Shown in pieces: positions 25,965 to 34,933 of a stretch of DNA of 64,000 nucleotides. The notes under the pieces are model-generated. The model was not told the DNA's origin. It saw nothing but the letters and a program-made list of their open reading frames with translations, and did not search any database. Source of the DNA: an uncultured Lentibacter sp. (GTDB taxonomy: Bacteria > Pseudomonadota > Alphaproteobacteria > Rhodobacterales > Rhodobacteraceae); NCBI RefSeq assembly GCF_937123735.1, contig NZ_CAKZKL010000026.1:1-64000 (forward strand), given 5' to 3'. Position 1 is the stretch's first letter. Every line of letters begins with the position of its first letter. Both the position numbers and the translations under genes were made by a program.

Positions 25965-28927
25965 GTCAGAACCTCCGGAGTGGGCGCATCGGCGCTGCTC
26001 CATTCGCCGTAGCGGGCGAGATGATCATAATCGCCCTCATACTCCTCGCTCTGGATGGCGCGGCGAGAAGGGTAGCCCTTGTCGGGCGCAAAGAAGGCGA
26101 GGATCAGCGCTTTGAACTCACTCAGAACGGTGGCCGTGTCGTATTCCTCGGGCGCAAGCATGTTTTCGCCTGCGCTTGAGCCAAGGCCGATATAGGCAAG
26201 CTTGCCAACAGGCTCTGCGGGCACGGCCTCAAATGCGCCTGCGCTGGCCATGAGGGCCGAAAGCGGGAGCTGCTTGTCAAAATACTTGCGCACCGCCTTG
26301 TTGGGGGGCGCGCCGGTTTTGTAATCATAGATCGCCAAGCTGCCATCTGAGAGGATATCGAACCTGTCGCCCTTGCCGGTGAGGGTAAAGCCGATGTCGG
26401 GGAGCTCGAGCGCGCCCTTGGCCTCGGCCCGCAGAAAGCGCGCGTCGTGGGCGCGCTTGGCTTCCTCGGTGAGAAAGCCGTCAATGACGCTTTCAAAGCG
26501 GGCCAGCCAGATCAGCCGCGCTGCGGGCCAGGGCACATCGCGTTTCAGAATGTCGCGGGCCAAAGCGCTCAGCTTGGCGCGGGTGCGCAGGGAGGGATCA
26601 GCGCTGGCGGTTTTGACAAACTCTTCCATAACGGTGTGCAGGGTGATGCCGCGCAAAAGCGCATCGGGCATTTTTTGCAGCGGGTTGAGCGGCTCCAACC
26701 GCAGGATATAGCGCGCATAGATGGCGTAGGGGTCGCGGATCAGTGTCTGGATCTTGGTGAGAGACAGGCTGCGCGGGCGTGTGGCCACAGGAGGACAAGG
26801 CGCAGGGCGCTGCGCGGGGAGTTTCTCTTGCTCGGGCGCGTCAATTTGCTTGGCATAGGCGAGCCATTCTGCCGCGCGCCCCTGCATGGTTTTGAGCGCG
26901 GCCTCTCCCCGGCCTTGGGGCAACCCTGCGAGCAGATTTGTGAGCCGGATCAGCCAACGGGAGGGGACTGTTTCGGCATCGTCGGATTTGCTGGCGCGCG
27001 TGAGCCAGACTTCCTTGGCGGCCACCGCTTGTTGGAAGTCATGGGCAGAGAGGCCAATCCGCCGCTCGGGCAGCAGAAGGCCCACCTCGCGGCGCATTTT
27101 CCGGTTGAGCCACGGGTCGGGCGCGGGGGCCTCGGGCCAGCTGCCCTCGTTGAGCCCGGCCAGGATCAGAAGATCAACACCCTGAACGCGGGCTTCCAGC
27201 GTGCCCCAGACGAGAACCCCCGAATGGGACGCCTCGCTGCGCCGCACCTCGCCCGACGAGAGAGAGGAGTCGATCAGGTTCGCATAGTCAAAATGGCTCA
27301 TTTCGCCGCCCGAGGCTGCGCAGCCGAGCAGGGTTTGAAAAAGCTTTTGCGCCTCCTGGCCATCGTCTTTTTGCCAAAGCGGTGTTGGCCCGCCAAGCGG
27401 GCCGCAAGCCAACGCTTCGGCGGTTGCGATATGGGTTTGCAAGAAGGCTTCCAGCGGCGCTTCCGCAGCAAAGCCTTCGGTAAAAAAGCTGCCAGAAACC
27501 CAATCTGCCCAGAGGCGCGCGGCCTCGTCTTTATGCGCGGCCCCCCAAGCGGCAAGCGTGGCGGTATCGGGCATGGGAATGCCATTGGCACGGATATAGA
27601 GCTCCAGCTCGCGGGTATAGCGCAGATGCGTGCCGCGCTCGTCAAGGGCGTTGCAGAGCGGGTGCTTGAGCAGCGTGACAAGCGTTTCGGCGGTGAGAGG
27701 TTGGGGTGCGAACACCTCAAGCACATGCCGCAAGAAGCGCCCAGCGGGCGAGAGGTGCAGCGGCTCTCCGGCGCTGTCATCGGGGGTCAAACCCCAGCGG
27801 GCCAGCGCGGCTGTCACCTGGCGCGAGAGTGTGCGATCTGGTGTGATGAGCGCGGCTTTCTGGCCCTGTTCGGCGGCCTGGCGCAGGCGCAGCGCGATGG
27901 TCAGGGCTTCTTCGCGCTGGGAGTTGGCTTCCAGCAAGGTCATGTTTTCGGTGGCGTCCGCAGCGATCAGGGCCGTGGCCGGGCCTTCAGCGATCCATTG
28001 GTCGGTGACAGGCGCCGGGCGCAGCGCCAGCGAAACCAGCTTGTTGCGGGCCTCGGAGGGTGCGGCACCGGCGGGCCAGGGCTGCACATCCTGCGGGGCG
28101 AGGCCAAGGGCCGTGAGCAACGCGTGAAAGCGGTATTGCGGATGATCTTCAGAGAGCGCGCTTTCGGGGAGCTTGGGCCAAGCGCCATGGGCAAAGGCAA
28201 AGTCAAACCCCGGCAGCACGACAGCCCCGAGGGGCAGCCGGGACACCGCACGCATCAGCGCAGCGGTGAGGCCGCGCGAGCCGGTGGAGCCTGCAATGAT
28301 GATCGGGTCTTTTGGCGGCGCGGCGTTCCAGCGGGCCATGAGCGCTTCGCTAATCAGGCGGTTGCGGGCGGCAGTGGTGAGGCCGGGGCGGCGGGCAGCA
28401 TAGCCATGAACAATTTTCAAAAACGCCTGCGTGCGCTGCCAATGACCTGACTCATCGCTGATATCGAGCGCGGAGATGGTCTCGGGGGCAACGCCTTCCT
28501 CGTGCATTTCCGTCATCAGGGCGGTGAGGCTGTCTGCAAGGTCAAAGGCGGCTTCGCTTGGGGCTATGGCCGCATGGTCGGCGCGGTTTTTCTCGCTTTC
28601 GATCAGCTGGCGGATGATCACCGAGAGTTCCAGCTTGGTTTGAAGGGCTGGCTCGGCGGGTGGCAGGGGGCTGAGCGGATCAAGGGCGGCCAGATCGGAG
28701 ATGAGCGAGATGCGCGGCAGGAGCAGCGCGCCGCCTTCATCAAACAGTTCGCTGACGCGCCGGGCCATGCGGCGGGTGTTGAGCACGAGCTGCACCCGGG
28801 CCAGCGCCTCGGGCGGCTCGTTTGCATAGGCCGTGCGCAAAGCCTCAACCAAGGCGCGGGGGAAATCTGCCCCCAGCGGCGTGCCGTAGAGTTGCGGTGT
28901 CTCAGAGCCGTTAAAGAGCGCTGGCAT
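25961..28927 (-). CDS. addB: double-strand break repair protein AddB
   Basis: A 988-aa AddB of the alphaproteobacterial type. It has degenerate helicase domains and a C-terminal nuclease domain with GDRFDILSDGSLAIYDYKTG. Firmicute AddB proteins carry a four-cysteine iron-sulfur staple around the nuclease domain. Here the position before the nuclease reads RDPYAIYARYIL without cysteine, and the last 180 or so residues contain none, so the cluster is absent. The start MPALFNGSETPQ at 28927 is inside the murU 3' end (17-bp overlap) with AAGGA before it; the open frame continues upstream but is not family-like. Confidence 0.93.
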   Translation of the reverse strand: MPALFNGSETPQLYGTPLGADFPRALVEALRTAYANEPPEALARVQLVLNTRRMARRVSELFDEGGALLLPRISLISDLAALDPLSPLPPAEPALQTKLELSVIIRQLIESEKNRADHAAIAPSEAAFDLADSLTALMTEMHEEGVAPETISALDISDESGHWQRTQAFLKIVHGYAARRPGLTTAARNRLISEALMARWNAAPPKDPIIIAGSTGSRGLTAALMRAVSRLPLGAVVLPGFDFAFAHGAWPKLPESALSEDHPQYRFHALLTALGLAPQDVQPWPAGAAPSEARNKLVSLALRPAPVTDQWIAEGPATALIAADATENMTLLEANSQREEALTIALRLRQAAEQGQKAALITPDRTLSRQVTAALARWGLTPDDSAGEPLHLSPAGRFLRHVLEVFAPQPLTAETLVTLLKHPLCNALDERGTHLRYTRELELYIRANGIPMPDTATLAAWGAAHKDEAARLWADWVSGSFFTEGFAAEAPLEAFLQTHIATAEALACGPLGGPTPLWQKDDGQEAQKLFQTLLGCAASGGEMSHFDYANLIDSSLSSGEVRRSEASHSGVLVWGTLEARVQGVDLLILAGLNEGSWPEAPAPDPWLNRKMRREVGLLLPERRIGLSAHDFQQAVAAKEVWLTRASKSDDAETVPSRWLIRLTNLLAGLPQGRGEAALKTMQGRAAEWLAYAKQIDAPEQEKLPAQRPAPCPPVATRPRSLSLTKIQTLIRDPYAIYARYILRLEPLNPLQKMPDALLRGITLHTVMEEFVKTASADPSLRTRAKLSALARDILKRDVPWPAARLIWLARFESVIDGFLTEEAKRAHDARFLRAEAKGALELPDIGFTLTGKGDRFDILSDGSLAIYDYKTGAPPNKAVRKYFDKQLPLSALMASAGAFEAVPAEPVGKLAYIGLGSSAGENMLAPEEYDTATVLSEFKALILAFFAPDKGYPSRRAIQSEEYEGDYDHLARYGEWSSADAPTPEVLT

Positions 28928-29600
28928 CAAGCATCCTTTCGGCGCGGGTGATGCCTTCGGGCGAGCCGACATCGCACCACTTGCCGCTGTAGGGCAGGCC
29001 ATAGAGGCGACCTGAGGCGAGGAGCTTGTCCCACACGAGATTGAGCGAGAAGCTGCGCGCGGGGATGTCTTCTGTCAGCTCGGGTTTGATGATTTGTGCG
29101 CCGGAGAAGACGAGCCCCGCGCCGCGCGTAAGCTGGCCTGAGGGGGACATGAGAAAGTCGCCTGTGCCGGTGTGGCCCAGTGCATTTTCGCGCGGGATAA
29201 GCAGGAGGAGCGCGTCCATTTCCTCAGGGTTCCAGGCGGTGGCGAGGGCTTCAAGCGGGTTGGGGCCGCGCCAGAGCGCATCACAATTGAGCGTGAAGGC
29301 GGGGCCTTTGCCCAGCGCCGCACGGGCGTTGCGCAGCCCGCCGCCTGTTTCGAGAATATCGGGGGTTTCCGTGAGGGTGGTCACATCGCGCCCTGCAAGG
29401 TGTTTCTCAAGGAGATGCGGGAGGTAGTGCAGGTTGACCACTGTTTTGAGGCCCAGCGGCGCGGCGAGGGCCAGCGTGTGGTCGATCAGGGCTGTGCCAG
29501 CGACCTTGACCATCGGCTTGGGCTGATGCGCGGTGAGCGCGCCCATGCGGGTGCCAAAGCCCGCGGCGAAGATCATCAGGGAGTTTGGGCTGTTGCGCAT
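28911..29600 (-). CDS. murU: N-acetylmuramate-1-phosphate uridylyltransferase (MurU-like nucleotidyltransferase)
   Basis: A 229-aa sugar nucleotidyltransferase with FAAGFGTRMGAL, then KPMVKVAGTALIDH and NCDALWRG (metal site). Being next to amgK marks it as MurU, which makes UDP-MurNAc from MurNAc-1-phosphate in peptidoglycan recycling and bypasses de novo synthesis. The fold is shared with mannose-1-phosphate guanylyltransferases, so the assignment rests partly on context. The start at 29600 overlaps amgK by 25 bp; an alternative ATG at 29576 shares a base with the amgK stop. Confidence 0.85.
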   Translation of the reverse strand: MRNSPNSLMIFAAGFGTRMGALTAHQPKPMVKVAGTALIDHTLALAAPLGLKTVVNLHYLPHLLEKHLAGRDVTTLTETPDILETGGGLRNARAALGKGPAFTLNCDALWRGPNPLEALATAWNPEEMDALLLLIPRENALGHTGTGDFLMSPSGQLTRGAGLVFSGAQIIKPELTEDIPARSFSLNLVWDKLLASGRLYGLPYSGKWCDVGSPEGITRAERMLDASAL

Positions 29601-30598
29601 TTGACTTTCAACTCTCTCAGGAGGGCATCGGACGGGGCGGGCAGATCGGCCAAAAGCTGCGCGCGCAGGGGCGCGAGGACGGGATGCGCCAGATCGCGCA
29701 TGAGGTAGCCCCAGACGCGGGGGATGAGATCAATGTAATGAGGTTTGCCCGCAAGGAGCGAGAGGCGGGCGAAGACACCAAGAATGCGCAGATTGCGCTG
29801 GGCGCCGAGGAGGGCGTAGGCGGCTGTGAAACCTTCGCGGTCTTGCCCGCTGGCGCTGATGTAATGCGCGAGCATCGCCTGTTCGGTGGCGCGGGGCACA
29901 TCGCGGCGGGCGTCTTGCAAAAGTGAGACGAGATCATAGGCAGGGTGGCCAAGCATGGCATCTTGAAAGTCAAGCAGACCGACACGGGCAGGGCCACTGC
30001 GCGCGGGCAGCCAGAGCAGGTTTTCGGCGTGATAATCCCGCTGGATGAGAACGGTCTGATCGGGGCATTCTGAAGCGAGCAGCGCCTCGAACCGATCTTT
30101 GAACGCGGCGGATTTCTTGGCGAGCCTTTGGGTGTCTTGCGCCCCATACCAGCGGTAGGCGAGGGCGGCCATCTCGGCCATCACCGTGGCGTCATAGCGG
30201 GCGAGCTGCTCTGGCGGGGGGCTGGCGTGCAGATGCAAGAGCACCTCTGTTGCAGCCGTGTAGAGTTCGGTTTCCTGGGCGGGCGCGGCTTTGACGACCC
30301 GGGCAAAGAGATCATCACCCAGATCTTCGAGCAGCAGGAAACCATGGGCCGTATCCGAGGCAAGGATTTGTGGCGCAGACAGGCCGAGGCTGGCCAGATA
30401 GGAGGCAATGGCCATGAAGGGGCGCACATCTTCGTCCTTCTCGGGCGGCGCATCCATCAGAACCGCGGGCAGGCCCTCGGCCGAAGTGAGCCGTTCGTAG
30501 CGCCGGTTGGACGCATCGCCGGCGAGCGGCGCGCGGGCGGCGTTGCCCCAGCCAGAGGCATCGAGAAAAGCGGTGAGAAGGGCGTTTCTTTCGGTCAT
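29576..30598 (-). CDS. amgK: anomeric MurNAc/GlcNAc kinase (AmgK-like phosphotransferase)
   Basis: A 340-aa APH-type kinase. It starts with DASNRRYERLTS (nucleotide loop), has LLLEDLGDDLFA (hinge), the Brenner motif VLIQRDYHAENLLWL and the metal motif VGLLDFQDAMLG. AmgK phosphorylates the anomeric hydroxyl of recycled MurNAc, giving the substrate of MurU downstream. It overlaps tsaE by 4 bp (ATGA). The family also includes antibiotic kinases, but the murU neighbour argues for recycling. Confidence 0.87.
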   Translation of the reverse strand: MTERNALLTAFLDASGWGNAARAPLAGDASNRRYERLTSAEGLPAVLMDAPPEKDEDVRPFMAIASYLASLGLSAPQILASDTAHGFLLLEDLGDDLFARVVKAAPAQETELYTAATEVLLHLHASPPPEQLARYDATVMAEMAALAYRWYGAQDTQRLAKKSAAFKDRFEALLASECPDQTVLIQRDYHAENLLWLPARSGPARVGLLDFQDAMLGHPAYDLVSLLQDARRDVPRATEQAMLAHYISASGQDREGFTAAYALLGAQRNLRILGVFARLSLLAGKPHYIDLIPRVWGYLMRDLAHPVLAPLRAQLLADLPAPSDALLRELKVKCATAQTP

Positions 30599-31065
30599 GT
30601 GAGAGCCATATCGTTGAGGAAAGACCAGCGGGCGGAGCCGGACATATGCAGGCGTCTTTCGGTATCTTTTGCGCCGAGGTCAAGCCGCAGCGTGAGTGCG
30701 GATGCGGGCCGCAAGCTGCCGAGGCGGTCGGGCCATTCGATGAGGCAGATGGCCTCTTCAAAGGCCTCTGTCAGTCCGAGCTCTTCCAGCTCGGACGGGT
30801 CTGTGAGGCGGTAGAGATCGGCGTGCCAGAGTTCCACGGCGCCTGCGTCATAGGTTTGAACCAGTGTAAAGGTTGGCGAAGGGACATCCTCAGGCACGGG
30901 CAGGCGCGACTGGATGAGTGCGCGCGCAAGGTGAGTCTTGCCCGCACCGATGCCCCCTTCCAGCAAGAGGGTGTCGCCCGGGCCAAGCCTGCGCCCGAGC
31001 GCCGCCGCGAAGCGCGCAGTGGCGTCTTCGCTGGGTAAAAGAAGGGTAGAATTCAGCTGCGCCAT
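30595..31065 (-). CDS. tsaE: tRNA t6A synthesis ATPase TsaE
   Basis: TsaE is the ATPase partner of TsaB/TsaD in forming threonylcarbamoyladenosine on ANN-decoding tRNAs. The P-loop LLLEGGIGAGKTHLARAL, the segment DVPSPTFTLVQTYD and LWHADLYRLTDPSELEELG are diagnostic. The start at 31065 gives 156 aa, the family norm; an in-frame ATG at 31089 adds eight residues. Its partner tsaD lies about 11 kb away. It heads the unit tsaE-amgK-murU-addB-addA, downstream of the PAS protein. Confidence 0.95.
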   Translation of the reverse strand: MAQLNSTLLLPSEDATARFAAALGRRLGPGDTLLLEGGIGAGKTHLARALIQSRLPVPEDVPSPTFTLVQTYDAGAVELWHADLYRLTDPSELEELGLTEAFEEAICLIEWPDRLGSLRPASALTLRLDLGAKDTERRLHMSGSARWSFLNDMALT

Positions 31066-31105
31066 GGGGTGAAGATGACGGTTTGACACCGCCGCTGCAA
31101 GCGCT

Positions 31106-32653
31106 TTAGGTGATTGGAGAGGGGCTTTTGGCTGGCGTGGGGGCCGTATCGGGAAGCTGTGAGCAGCGCAGGGTGATCACCGTGGCGTTGCCATCGTGCA
31201 CACGCAGCTCAAAGCCCAGCTCGCGCCCATCGGCGAGGGTAAAGCTGCCTTCCTGTTCGCTGCCTGTGCGCAGGCGCGCGGAGAGCGTGTTGCGCACGGT
31301 TCCGGGGCTGAGCCTGTCTTTCCAAAGGCGCATGATCGAGGGGAGCGTATAATCCTTGGCGGAAGACCCTTGGGGCAGGCCGATAAAATCGAGGAACGCC
31401 CGGTTCCAGAAGGCGATGGAGCCGTCACTTTCAAAACAGACCACAGCGTCTCTCTGGGCTTGCAAGGCGGTGTCACGCAGCTCGACTTGGCCCTTGAAGC
31501 GCTTGGTCAGGGACATCTCGACGCTGATATCTTCGATCAGGATGGCGATGGCCCCATCGGGGTGGGGGCGGCCCACGATCCGGTAGGTGACGCCATTGGG
31601 GAGACGCCAGATTTCTTGATACCGCCCATCAGCCGACTGGACGACAAGATCAGCGATTTGCCGCCGCCAGGATGAATAATCCTTGGGCTCGGGCATGATC
31701 CTGTTGTCGCGCAGCCTGTCAAAGAAAGCCTGGATGTTGGGCTGTCCGGAGAGGAAATGGGCCGGCAGGGACGTGAGATCAACCAGGGCCGGGTTGAAGA
31801 GCACGAGCCGCCTGTCGCGGTCAAATATGGCCAGTCCGGTTGAAAGCTGCGCGAAGGTTTTGGCAAGCGTTTGCACAAACTTGCGCTGGGTGGTTTCCGC
31901 CGCGATCAGACCGTCAACATTGAAGGCGAAATGCAGCACGGTGTCTGTTGAAACCTGAACGCTGGAAATATCAAACCAATGCACCTCGCCATGGCCGAAG
32001 CCAACGGTCAGCGAGACCCGGGCTGTTGTTTCGCCCGGAGCCTTGAGTATGGCGGGATCAAAGATTTCAGAGGTGTCTTCGGTGGCTTTGCGGCGTTCTT
32101 TTTCCAGCGCCCTATAGGCCCTGTTTGTCCAGAAAATCCGGCCATTGCGTTTGGCCCACATGGGGTGTTCGAGCTTGTTCATGGCGTCATCGCGCAGATC
32201 AATATCGCGGCGGCGCAGAAAGCTCAGGTGTTTGTCGGCAAAGCTGATGGGGGCGGGATCTTCGAGGCTGATCAGGATATGCTGCCCCTCGCCCTCAAGG
32301 TGAACCATGGCAGAATCATCGGGAAAGCGGGAATGAAACGCATCACGGGTTGCAGGGCTGTGGTCATCCGGGAGGGTTTCGGGGAGGTCGGCAAAGCGTG
32401 GGGCCAAGAAGCTGCGCACCTTGGCCCAGGGCAGGTTATCACTGGTTTGCACATCAATGATCTCCAGCGCGGCCTTGCTTGCGCTGGTGCATTTGTTCTT
32501 GTCAAAGCGAAACCATGGGGCGTCAAAGGATGTCTTGTTGAGAGGCCGCTTTGGCGCCGTGCGCGCGGAAAAGAACATCAGCAGCAAGAAAACAACCGTG
32601 GCCGTTGCAAGCCCTGCGGTGAGGATGATCCATAGGTTTGAGTGATCTTCCAT
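31106..32653 (-). CDS. membrane-anchored PAS-domain protein, DivL-like but without a kinase domain
   Basis: A 515-aa protein with one N-terminal membrane helix (WIILTAGLATATVVFLLLMF), a long cytoplasmic part and at least two PAS-like segments (around WAKRNGRIFWTNRAYRALE and AVVCFESDGSIAFWNRAFLDF), plus a middle one at LAIFDRDRRLVLFNPAL. It ends soon after the last PAS with a proline-rich tail; there is no H-box and no ATP-binding domain. As I recall, Caulobacter has the divL pseudokinase at this position beside tsaE, so this could be a DivL homologue that lost its catalytic module. A perfect CtrA box lies 61-75 bp upstream. The role is inferred. Confidence 0.75.
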   Translation of the reverse strand: MEDHSNLWIILTAGLATATVVFLLLMFFSARTAPKRPLNKTSFDAPWFRFDKNKCTSASKAALEIIDVQTSDNLPWAKVRSFLAPRFADLPETLPDDHSPATRDAFHSRFPDDSAMVHLEGEGQHILISLEDPAPISFADKHLSFLRRRDIDLRDDAMNKLEHPMWAKRNGRIFWTNRAYRALEKERRKATEDTSEIFDPAILKAPGETTARVSLTVGFGHGEVHWFDISSVQVSTDTVLHFAFNVDGLIAAETTQRKFVQTLAKTFAQLSTGLAIFDRDRRLVLFNPALVDLTSLPAHFLSGQPNIQAFFDRLRDNRIMPEPKDYSSWRRQIADLVVQSADGRYQEIWRLPNGVTYRIVGRPHPDGAIAILIEDISVEMSLTKRFKGQVELRDTALQAQRDAVVCFESDGSIAFWNRAFLDFIGLPQGSSAKDYTLPSIMRLWKDRLSPGTVRNTLSARLRTGSEQEGSFTLADGRELGFELRVHDGNATVITLRCSQLPDTAPTPAKSPSPIT

Positions 32654-32713
32654 GATCCGCCCGTGCTCCTACTCTTACGCCCTCACCCCAACACAACCTT
32701 GGGGCGAATCTGG

Positions 32714-32728
32714 TTAACCAAGCCTTAA
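32714..32728. promoter_or_regulatory. CtrA binding site (TTAA-N7-TTAA) upstream of the PAS/DivL-like gene
   Basis: TTAACCAAGCCTTAA is a perfect full CtrA box, 61 bp before the PAS-protein start and 16 bp beyond the 3' end of regB. In alphaproteobacteria CtrA binds this motif near promoters of cell-cycle and motility genes. Both half-sites match exactly; occupancy is inferred. Confidence 0.6.
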
Positions 32729-32743
32729 CAATGTATCAGATAA

Positions 32744-34147
32744 TTATGACGTTATCAGTATATTTTGGCCCAGCGGCGTGCGGCCCTCGCTTTTATCAAC
32801 CGCAATATCGGCGATCGGCCAGCGCACAATCACCAGAGCCCCGGAGCGCTGCGGCCCGTCCCCGGGAAGGCGCGTGCGGGCGGGGCCATTGGCAAAGGCC
32901 AGTTCGGCCCCTGTGCGTTCGAGCAGGGTTTTGGCGATGAAGAGGCCAAGGCCCATCCCCTCGTAGGCAGTGTTTTTGGCGCGCAGCTTTGCGTTGCTGC
33001 GCCGGCGCATGAACGGGTCACCAATACGCCCGATCATACTGGGAGGGAATCCGCCTCCGTCATCTTGAATCCGGATGGTGACGGTTTCGGCGTTCCAGTG
33101 GGTTTCGACCCAGACATTGGCGCGCGAGAAATCGACTGCGTTTTGCACAAGGTTGCGCAGGCCGTGGATAATTTCCGGCTTGCGGTAGATTTCGGGTTGC
33201 TCGGTGCCGTCGTTGCTTTCTTGGAGGAAGTGGAGGGTCTTGCCGCGGTCAAGGTGGGGGCTGGCCGCATCTTGCACGACAGTAGTGACGGGGGCCTGGC
33301 GCAGGTAGAGATCATCTTTGCCGGCGCGGCCCATGGAGCGCAGAATATCGCGGCACCTGTCGGCCTGTGAAGCAATGAGCGCGATGTCTTCCCGGGCCTC
33401 GGACCCCTCGGGAAATTCGTCGATCAGCTCGGAGCTGACCAGCTTGATTGTGGCCAGAGGTGTGCCCAGTTCGTGCGCGGCGGCGGCCACGACGCCGCCA
33501 AGATCTGTGAGCTTCTGCTCGCGGCTCAGGGCGAGTTGGGCAGCCTGGAAGGCCTCGGACATGGCATTGGCATCCAGCGCGATGCGGCGCACATAGACGC
33601 CGAGAAATATTACGGCGATGGTGACTGCGGCCCATGTGCCAAAGACGAAGATTTCGGGGATCCGGAGAATATAGCCAAGCTCGGTGCGCAGCGGGTAATA
33701 GGCCTGTGTCAGCCCTGATGCGATGAGAACCGTGATCAGCCCCAACAAGATGGTGCTGCGGGTGGACAGCACAGCCGCCGACACCGCCACAGGCCCGACG
33801 ATCAGGATGGAGAACGGATTGTTCAGCCCGCCCGCCAGAAACAGCAGCGCCCCCAGCTGCAAGAGATCAAATAAAACCATGAAGAAGTTTTCACGCTCCG
33901 ACAGGCGGCGGTTTTCGGGGAAAACAAACATGGCGATCAGATTGGCCAGCACAGAGGCGCCTATGACCAGGTAGAAGAGCCCGACCTCAAGCCGCAGGTT
34001 ATAGTAGCGCTCGGCAACAAACAGCGCAGTAAGCTGCCCGAACACAGCCGCCCAGCGCAGCCAGATAATCGTGCGCAGGCGGATATAATTGCTGCGGTGA
34101 AGCCCTTCGGGGAGCGGCGGGTGTTGAGACCTATTGTCCGATTGCAT
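32744..34147 (-). CDS. regB: redox-responsive sensor histidine kinase RegB/PrrB
   Basis: A 467-aa kinase matching RegB/PrrB closely. Six membrane segments (about residues 27-185) include the quinone-associated heptapeptide GGLNNPF (106-112). The H-box AAAAHELGTPLATIK has the phospho-acceptor at H225, and the redox cysteine in QADRCRDIL is C265; both positions equal those reported for Rhodobacter capsulatus RegB. The ATP-binding part shows NLVQNAVDFS and GMGLGLFIAKTLL. It phosphorylates RegA when respiration slows. It diverges from senC across 71 bp, so the two probably share a control region. Confidence 0.97.
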   Translation of the reverse strand: MQSDNRSQHPPLPEGLHRSNYIRLRTIIWLRWAAVFGQLTALFVAERYYNLRLEVGLFYLVIGASVLANLIAMFVFPENRRLSERENFFMVLFDLLQLGALLFLAGGLNNPFSILIVGPVAVSAAVLSTRSTILLGLITVLIASGLTQAYYPLRTELGYILRIPEIFVFGTWAAVTIAVIFLGVYVRRIALDANAMSEAFQAAQLALSREQKLTDLGGVVAAAAHELGTPLATIKLVSSELIDEFPEGSEAREDIALIASQADRCRDILRSMGRAGKDDLYLRQAPVTTVVQDAASPHLDRGKTLHFLQESNDGTEQPEIYRKPEIIHGLRNLVQNAVDFSRANVWVETHWNAETVTIRIQDDGGGFPPSMIGRIGDPFMRRRSNAKLRAKNTAYEGMGLGLFIAKTLLERTGAELAFANGPARTRLPGDGPQRSGALVIVRWPIADIAVDKSEGRTPLGQNILITS

Positions 34148-34218
34148 GTTGTGTCTTGACGCCTATGTGAAGAGGGTGCGCGAAAGAATGCGAAGAATGT
34201 AGCGAAAAAGGAAGCGTT

Positions 34219-34851
34219 ATGTCTCAGAAACTTGCGATTGGTGCGGCGCTTGCCGCGGTTGTGGTGCTTGGTGGAACTTGGGGCGTGACGACGCTGACGG
34301 GCGGATCGGACGACCGTTTTGCCGCCTGTCGTGTGGGCAGCGTGGCTGGCGGTGGTGCTGATATTGGCGGACCCTTCGAGCTTGTGGACGAAACCGGCAA
34401 GACGGTGACAGACAAAGATGTGATCACCAAGCCGACACTGGTGTATTTCGGCTACACTTTTTGTCCGGATGTCTGCCCGCTGGATACCTCCCGAAATGGC
34501 GAGGCGGCCATGCTTCTGGAAGCACGCGGATATGACGTTGGCACCGCGTTCATCTCGATTGACCCGGAGCGCGACACGCCACAATCGCTCGCGGAGTTTA
34601 CCGATATCATGCACCCCGAGATGCTGGGCCTGACCGGCACGCCCGAACAGGTAAAGGCGGCCAGCATGGCCTATCGCACCTACTACAAGAAGCAGGAGCC
34701 GGAACCCGGCGACGAGGAGTTCTATCTCGTGGACCACTCAACCTTCACTTACCTGATGGCGCCTGGGCAGGGCTTTCTTGATTTCTTCAAACGCGATGAG
34801 AGCCCTGAACAAATGGCAGAGCGGGTGCAGTGTTTTGTGGACAAGCTCTGA
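34219..34851 (+). CDS. senC: SCO1/SenC/PrrC copper chaperone
   Basis: This 210-aa thioredoxin-fold protein is anchored by an N-terminal helix (LAIGAALAAVVVLGGTWGV). The copper ligands are C82 and C86 in YTFCPDVCPLD and H173 in VDHSTFTYL, as expected for SCO proteins that deliver copper to the CuA site of cytochrome oxidase. In Rhodobacter the homologue (SenC/PrrC) lies between regB and regA and modulates their signalling. The same divergent arrangement is seen here. Confidence 0.96.
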   Translation: MSQKLAIGAALAAVVVLGGTWGVTTLTGGSDDRFAACRVGSVAGGGADIGGPFELVDETGKTVTDKDVITKPTLVYFGYTFCPDVCPLDTSRNGEAAMLLEARGYDVGTAFISIDPERDTPQSLAEFTDIMHPEMLGLTGTPEQVKAASMAYRTYYKKQEPEPGDEEFYLVDHSTFTYLMAPGQGFLDFFKRDESPEQMAERVQCFVDKL

Positions 34852-34933
34852 GCGGGTGCCGCGAGGTTTGTTTGACGCCCCGATCAGGGCAAGCTAAGAC
34901 TTGTGACAAGCGCAAATGGGGGAGTGTCGACTG

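Noticed and set aside
26447..28450. 667-codon open frame on the plus strand
   Set aside because: It is entirely antisense to addB, is arginine/glycine-rich with no family motif, and results from GC-rich codon use on the other strand.
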